A stretch of 17,795 nucleotides of DNA from an uncultured Verrucomicrobiales bacterium (GTDB lineage Bacteria; Verrucomicrobiota; Verrucomicrobiia; Verrucomicrobiales; Akkermansiaceae). The stretch is taken from the NCBI GenBank assembly GCA_937916135.1, contig CALFTQ010000081.1:1-17795 (forward strand), given 5' to 3'. Shown piece after piece: positions 14,901 through 17,795 of this stretch; position 1 is the stretch's first letter, and the number at the start of each line of letters is the position of its first letter. Position numbers and translations under genes: made by a program. The notes under the pieces were generated by a model. It had not been told where the DNA came from and did not search any database. It was given only the letters and a program-made list of their open reading frames with translations.

Positions 14901-15495
14901 TTTGAAAGCCAAGCTTTCCGTCTCTGCCATAGAGCTTATCAACGTTATCAACGGCAGCACCACCAGCGCCGGGCTGGGTGAAAACTGCGTGCTCAGCACC
15001 CTGAGCCTGGGCAGTGGCACCACCTTCAGCGCCTACAAGGACGCCGCCACTCCCACTGCCACCAGCGCGCATGAAAGCACCCTCACCCTCACCACCCTGC
15101 AGGCCGGTGCCGGTGCCGTGCTGAATGCGAACATCACCTTCACGGCAGATTCCTCCCTCATTCTGGACGGCACCCTCACCATGGGCAGCGATGTGGCGCT
15201 CGCCACCGGCATGAGCCTCACCCTCTCCGAATCCATGCTGGCAGACCTCTATGGCCACCAGGCGGTCACCCTCTTCACCGGGGTGGATAAGCTCACGCTG
15301 GATGCCACCGCCATGGCCGATGGCTCGGTGCTGAATGTCAACGGTGTGTTCAGCAACCTGGACACCCGGTATGATTACAACCTCGCCTACGTCGGCGGCC
15401 TGGTCAATCTCCAGGCCATCCCCGAACCCACCACCGCAACATTGAGCCTCCTGGCACTCGCCGCCCTGGCTGCCCGGCGCAAGAGAAAATTCTGA
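11983..15495 (+). CDS. Large exported SGNH/GDSL hydrolase with beta-helix-like repeats and PEP-CTERM-like tail
   Basis: 1170 residues from ATG 11983. The open frame extends 107 codons further upstream, across the promoter and into dnaB, but only this ATG gives a signal peptide (MKRSLFITCILACITSLAPA, cut near 20). Residues ~21-205 look like a beta-rich domain. Residues ~225-505 are an SGNH hydrolase: ITFLGDSITHG (Ser233), GTNDLL (Asn345) and DRLHPND (Asp482, His485), the classic blocks I, III and V. A probable beta-sandwich follows (~510-690). Residues ~815-905 carry four units of V-N-[GS]-G-x-[VI]-x-G at Asn820, 847, 873 and 898, a 25-27-residue period typical of beta-helix passengers. The end is I-P-E-P-T-T-A (1146-1152), a hydrophobic helix and RRKRK, a Verrucomicrobia-style PEP-CTERM sorting signal. 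It probably deacylates extracellular glycans; mucin or sialic-acid esters are a guess from the adjacent nagA. No Shine-Dalgarno is visible. Confidence 0.9.
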   Translation: MKRSLFITCILACITSLAPAATYTNLTEAWCDEENRVIYDGQGYFAVQSAASTAIDITINLSALESYVNSNDYRSGQYMFLWDANAADYGLADNADAAAGNGTREPYLTGYWDEAAWSTSNRIDYSTLNQHATDGSVTLSITNSNSSGVTVSVKDTAGTATKLYTASTLLSSYNTQVNGYHVNLNYVTAVTLHTPSTLDTESYVPPVDYSKPFVSGRADSSTSVGRITFLGDSITHGVSDASYRWQLFKTLVDNGIENEITGPREGYYSSPGHTADVGESYGGAAFANVHLAQASGRTHNIISGSTSAEVNGTTYISGVNYGGHSTATTAARFDSNTWFCLMGTNDLLSDTPNDGPTTAQYATQMQKMLGGTVSYDAAADSYTWTAGGNWGSMATIVDDVCGEGDTFYALSITPWGNHSNHNRNMDHYAGQEFNRNLAAWAAAYSRESGKNVVYVDVTRGMVDASSENRFMGHDAFFNSSSDRLHPNDQGSLLMAGNLARAMGIGGRTAGLERSGTTTWQSATPGSIAAGSTAGFAEGAFTQENGYTIDFSAVFGDGATGGWLGTDSSLSISLGDGVNSGTLSLSEAYIMWGNEVLFCQDTSALAAEGNLRIAWHNGNTADNVLSGYYVWLGDMLIGQGLAASEGTGLNGISISSAGAAGTVSLLSWTDRACAPTTSGVYAAEYAYRQSPGPQYMPSAERNAEAISSGISFDDAEAIAATAGQKLVTTAPESDTASFNITYGDGWTGITNCNYAGNINVQVTGTTVHTVFGSMGSGKASRLTLEIAAGGVVGDGSYSGQTAAIAGSYNNGSAAEFNVFVNGGTVKGDIVGGAVHGSGTVESVTLVVNSGTVQGYLLGGSKTTGTVKNADITVNGGIINGDIVAGGSAGTVGNTSVVVNGGVINGSITKGDATRSEGARASVTVVGSKAYIDGSIEADDVTLRNVSESGYADGFDAYAGSITAEKLTLDNVQVDLKAKLSVSAIELINVINGSTTSAGLGENCVLSTLSLGSGTTFSAYKDAATPTATSAHESTLTLTTLQAGAGAVLNANITFTADSSLILDGTLTMGSDVALATGMSLTLSESMLADLYGHQAVTLFTGVDKLTLDATAMADGSVLNVNGVFSNLDTRYDYNLAYVGGLVNLQAIPEPTTATLSLLALAALAARRKRKF

Positions 15496-15555
15496 TTAAG
15501 GAACAGGCGCACAGGCTTTAATGCCACCAAATTTCTGCATCTCGTTTCTTTTGCC

Positions 15556-15584
15556 TTGCAACACGGTGGAGATAACGCTAAAAT
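15556..15584 (+). promoter_or_regulatory. Sigma70-type promoter for nagA
   Basis: TTGCAA (15556-15561), 17-base spacer, TAAAAT (15579-15584): the best-scoring promoter in the window by eye. Predicted start is near 15591, about 43 bases before the nagA ATG. No obvious NagC-like operator was recognised. Confidence 0.65.
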
Positions 15585-15633
15585 TAACCCGTGAGCAGGG
15601 GGAATAAGCCACCTGCCACCCTCTTATACGATT

Positions 15634-16776
15634 ATGAAGACACTCATCACGAACGCGCATATCATTTCCCCCGGCATTGACCTGCCCGGTGGTTCTGTAC
15701 TTGTGGAAGGCAGCAAGATCATTGCTGTGCTGCAGCCCGGCGAAACCGCCGAGGCCGATAAGACGATTGACGCCGGCGGCAACATGCTCATGCCCGGTTT
15801 CATCGACATTCACTCCCACGGCGCTGGCGGCTGCGATACCTGCGATTGCAAGGTGGAAAGCATCCGCACCATCGCCGATTGCAAGATGAAGGAAGGTGTG
15901 ACCACCTGGCTGCCCACCACCCTGACCCTGGGTACCAAGACCCTGGCCGATGTATGCACCGTGGTGAAGGAATACGCCGCCGCTCCGAATGGCTCCAAGA
16001 CCCCCGGTGTGCACCTGGAAGGGCCCTACATCAACCCGAAGCAGTGCGGTGCCCAGAACCCCGCCTTCGTGCGCCCTGCCGATTTTGAGGAAGTGGCCAT
16101 GCTGAACGACATCTACCCGGTGCTGCTCATCTCCATGGCTCCGGAAATGCCCGGCTCCATCGACTTCATCAACAAGGCCACCGCCGCAGGCATCACCTGC
16201 TCTGCTGGCCACTCTGCCGCCAGCTATGCTGACTTCAAGAAAGCCAAGGCTGCCGGCTTGAAGCACCTTACCCACTTCTGCAACCAGATGAGCCCGCAGC
16301 ACCACCGCGAAATCGGCCTGGTGGGCTCCGGTATGCTGGATAAGGATATCAAGATTGAAATCATCTGCGACAAGATTCACCTCTGCGAGGATATGCTGAA
16401 GCTCACCTTCAGCAACAAGGATATTGACCAGATGATTATGATTACGGACTCCCTGGCCTGCTCCTGGATGCCCGATGGCCCCGGCCAGCTGGGTGGTCTG
16501 CCCATCATCGTGAAGGGCGGCGTGGCCCGCCTGGAAAGCGGCAACCTGGCCGGCTCCACCCTGCGCTATGCCAAGGGCCTCAAAAATGTGCAGGAACTCA
16601 CCGGAGCCCCGCTCAGCGAGCTGGTGAAGGCTACCTCCTGGAACCAGGCCCAGAGCCTCGGGCTCTTCGACCTCGGCAAGATTGCCCCCGGCTACACCGC
16701 CGATATGGTGGTGCTGGATGCCGAGTACGAAACCGTGATGACTATCATCGACGGCGAGCTCCGCTACCAGGCATAA
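15634..16776 (+). CDS. nagA: N-acetylglucosamine-6-phosphate deacetylase
   Basis: Removes acetate from GlcNAc-6-phosphate to give glucosamine-6-phosphate, in cytoplasmic amino-sugar use and cell-wall recycling. The 380-residue length is typical. Amidohydrolase-superfamily motifs appear in order: FIDIHSHG (H60, H62), HLEGPY (metal ligand Glu129), AGHSA (His193), LTHFCNQM (His214; usually H-L-F-N-A-M), CDKIHL (His249) and ITDSL (catalytic Asp272). The C-terminal GYTADMVVLD closes the beta-sandwich. The start ATG has no clear Shine-Dalgarno. It has its own promoter and a terminator-like hairpin after the stop. No nagB or nagC lies in the window. The protein has a small Cys cluster (C67, C70, C72) beside the metal-binding loop, which is not a standard feature. 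Confidence 0.96.
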   Translation: MKTLITNAHIISPGIDLPGGSVLVEGSKIIAVLQPGETAEADKTIDAGGNMLMPGFIDIHSHGAGGCDTCDCKVESIRTIADCKMKEGVTTWLPTTLTLGTKTLADVCTVVKEYAAAPNGSKTPGVHLEGPYINPKQCGAQNPAFVRPADFEEVAMLNDIYPVLLISMAPEMPGSIDFINKATAAGITCSAGHSAASYADFKKAKAAGLKHLTHFCNQMSPQHHREIGLVGSGMLDKDIKIEIICDKIHLCEDMLKLTFSNKDIDQMIMITDSLACSWMPDGPGQLGGLPIIVKGGVARLESGNLAGSTLRYAKGLKNVQELTGAPLSELVKATSWNQAQSLGLFDLGKIAPGYTADMVVLDAEYETVMTIIDGELRYQA

Positions 16777-16788
16777 ATCAACTCAATC

Positions 16789-16812
16789 GGCGGGGTGCTG
16801 CGGCACCCCGCC
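16789..16812 (+). terminator. Hairpin terminator after nagA
   Basis: The 10-bp perfect GC-rich stem GGCGGGGTGC / GCACCCCGCC has a TGCG tetraloop and lies 12 bases after the nagA stop. Only a weak T-rich tail (ACTCTTTC) follows, so termination may be partial and the next gene could receive read-through. Confidence 0.65.
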
Positions 16813-16847
16813 ACTCTTTCATCTCACAACCACTGCATCCAGGTTTC

Positions 16848-17609
16848 ATGCTCATCTCCCCCCTTGCCCGTAAACTGTGCCAGAAAAAGGGAATAGACCC
16901 CACAGCCCTGTGTGGCACCGGCCCGCGTGGCCGCATCATGGCGGCAGATGTGGTGGAACCCACCACGGCCCCGGTGAGCCGCGGCAGGACGGTGGTGAAC
17001 GACTTTGCCATTACCCCCACCCGTCCGGAGATTGACGGATACTACGTTTATGACCAGGAGGTAGACATGGCAGCGCTGGCCCGCATCAGCCTGCCCATAG
17101 CGGTGCAGTGCGAAAAGCTGCTGGAGAAGCGTTACTCTCTCTTCGACTACATCACCCGGGCGGTGGTGAAGGCCTGCACCAGCCATCCCTGCTGGATGCC
17201 GGCGGATGGCAAGGTGGATGTGCTTCTCTTTGAAGAGGAGGGGCGCAAGGTCATGGGTATTGAGAATGCGGCCAACAAGAGCATATACCGCCTGGCCCGC
17301 GAAGTGCAGCAGGATAGTGATTCCGTGCTCGAGAACTTTACCCCCCATATCGCCGTGTGCGATGCCGCCACGGCCCGCCAGCAGGTGGTGGATTACATTG
17401 CCAGCGGCAAACGCCCTGCCTTCGGCTTCGTGGCGCGCGGTCGCAGCGCCAAGGTCGGCATACGCGCCGGAGCCGATAATCCCGGCAATTTCTCCCTGCC
17501 GTATACCTTCTACGTCTCTACCACCATCCCCGCGGCGGAGGCCAACCGTATCGCTGCCCGTCTGGGGGATTTGTTGTATAATCCGGTGAGCCTCCTGCTT
17601 CCCACCTGA
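16848..17609 (+). CDS. E2-like protein: E3-binding domain plus degenerate acyltransferase domain, no lipoyl domain
   Basis: 253 residues. Residues 2-36 are a clear peripheral subunit-binding (E3-binding) domain: ISPLARKLCQKKGID, then GTGPRGRI and AADV. A short linker leads to residues ~70-253, which follow the order of the 2-oxoacid dehydrogenase acyltransferase fold: VVKAC, the strand around KVMGIENAANKSI, and a C-terminus A-A-E-A-N-R-I-A-A-R-L-G-D-L-L-Y-N-P. Where active E2 proteins have D-H-R-x-x-D-G-A the sequence reads S-T-T-I-P-A, so the catalytic His and Asp are absent. No lipoyl domain precedes it; the region upstream is the nagA terminator. The start ATG has only a weak AGG upstream. 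No E1, E3 or full E2 gene is nearby. It may be a structural or regulatory subunit, or a relic; the uninterrupted frame argues for retention. Confidence 0.85.
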   Translation: MLISPLARKLCQKKGIDPTALCGTGPRGRIMAADVVEPTTAPVSRGRTVVNDFAITPTRPEIDGYYVYDQEVDMAALARISLPIAVQCEKLLEKRYSLFDYITRAVVKACTSHPCWMPADGKVDVLLFEEEGRKVMGIENAANKSIYRLAREVQQDSDSVLENFTPHIAVCDAATARQQVVDYIASGKRPAFGFVARGRSAKVGIRAGADNPGNFSLPYTFYVSTTIPAAEANRIAARLGDLLYNPVSLLLPT

Positions 17610-17610
17610 G

Positions 17611-17795
17611 TCCGCGAGCCCCGGCTCGCGGATATCGTTCCCCAATAGGCCTTATTCAGTCTCTTTCCCTATCATTGGGAAAAGATTAAGCCCAACCCGA
17701 CAGGGAGCGAAATCCGGCTTTGCCGGACGATATCCTCACTGAGTTCGGACGCTGCGCCAAAGGACGCCTGTGACCACTAGGCTGGCCACCAGACC
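17611..17795. other. Right-edge region with hairpins and an unassigned minus-strand reading frame
   Basis: No gene could be named here. The 9-bp stem TCCGCGAGC/GCTCGCGGA (17611-17619 and 17624-17632, loop CCCG) has no T-tract but may end the E2-like gene. CCCAATAGG (17641-17649) can pair, with a 3-base bulge, with 17668-17679. TCCGGC-TTT-GCCGGA (17713-17727) is a short perfect hairpin. On the minus strand an open frame enters from the edge and runs 35 codons (17793 to stop at 17686-17688), including R-P-N-S-V-R-I-S-S-G-K-A-G. A second frame of 19 codons (G-L-V-A-S-L-V-V-T-G start) stops at 17736-17738. Either could be the end of a gene, or the stretch could be a structured repeat. Confidence 0.4.

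Noticed and set aside
17690..17795. 5S rRNA on the minus strand at the right edge
   Set aside because: GGTGGCC, GGTCACA and CCGAACTCAG resemble 5S text, but the expected closing stem and GAGAGTAGG segment are absent and the spacing is wrong.

Overview
The window looks like a chromosomal segment of a free-living, GC-rich Gram-negative bacterium. Lipoproteins with lipobox cysteines, a periplasm-type amidase and a PEP-CTERM-like sorting tail (PEP, hydrophobic stretch, RRKRK end) point to the Verrucomicrobiota. An N-acetylglucosamine-6-phosphate deacetylase beside a large exported SGNH esterase suggests an Akkermansia-like glycan user. The taxon is inferred from gene content only; no marker gene was compared. 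Many genes lack an obvious Shine-Dalgarno sequence, and several have promoter-like hexamers almost touching the start codon.

Layout, left to right. The edge holds the 3' end of a tRNA (1-29) and a 19-bp perfect inverted-repeat terminator. Next is a divergent pair: an acidic-tailed lipoprotein (177-1016, minus) and a TPR-like lipoprotein with an Ala/Glu/Lys coiled-coil tail (1194-2429, plus). The latter is followed by carboxynorspermidine decarboxylase nspC (2459-3649). Convergent to nspC is an exported protein with three ~66-residue repeats (3752-5185, minus). It is divergent from chorismate synthase aroC (5437-6522), which is followed by a shared terminator and a minus-strand tRNA-Gln(UUG).

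The middle is housekeeping. prfA (RF1) and prmC (which methylates its GGQ motif) overlap by one base, and a small polytopic membrane protein overlaps prmC. Facing them is a minus-strand pair in which replicative helicase dnaB is followed after two bases by a lipoprotein N-acetylmuramoyl-L-alanine amidase.

The right third holds the most accessory-looking material: a 1170-residue exported SGNH/GDSL hydrolase with beta-helix-like repeats and a PEP-CTERM-like tail, nagA, and a short E2-like protein. The E2-like protein keeps the E3-binding domain of 2-oxoacid dehydrogenase complexes but has no lipoyl domain and has lost the HxxxDG catalytic motif. The last ~185 bases hold hairpins and an unassigned minus-strand reading frame running off the edge.

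I see no CRISPR array, transposase, phage gene or integrase. The strongest candidates for something undescribed are the lipoyl-less, catalytically degenerate E2-like protein and the three-repeat exported protein.
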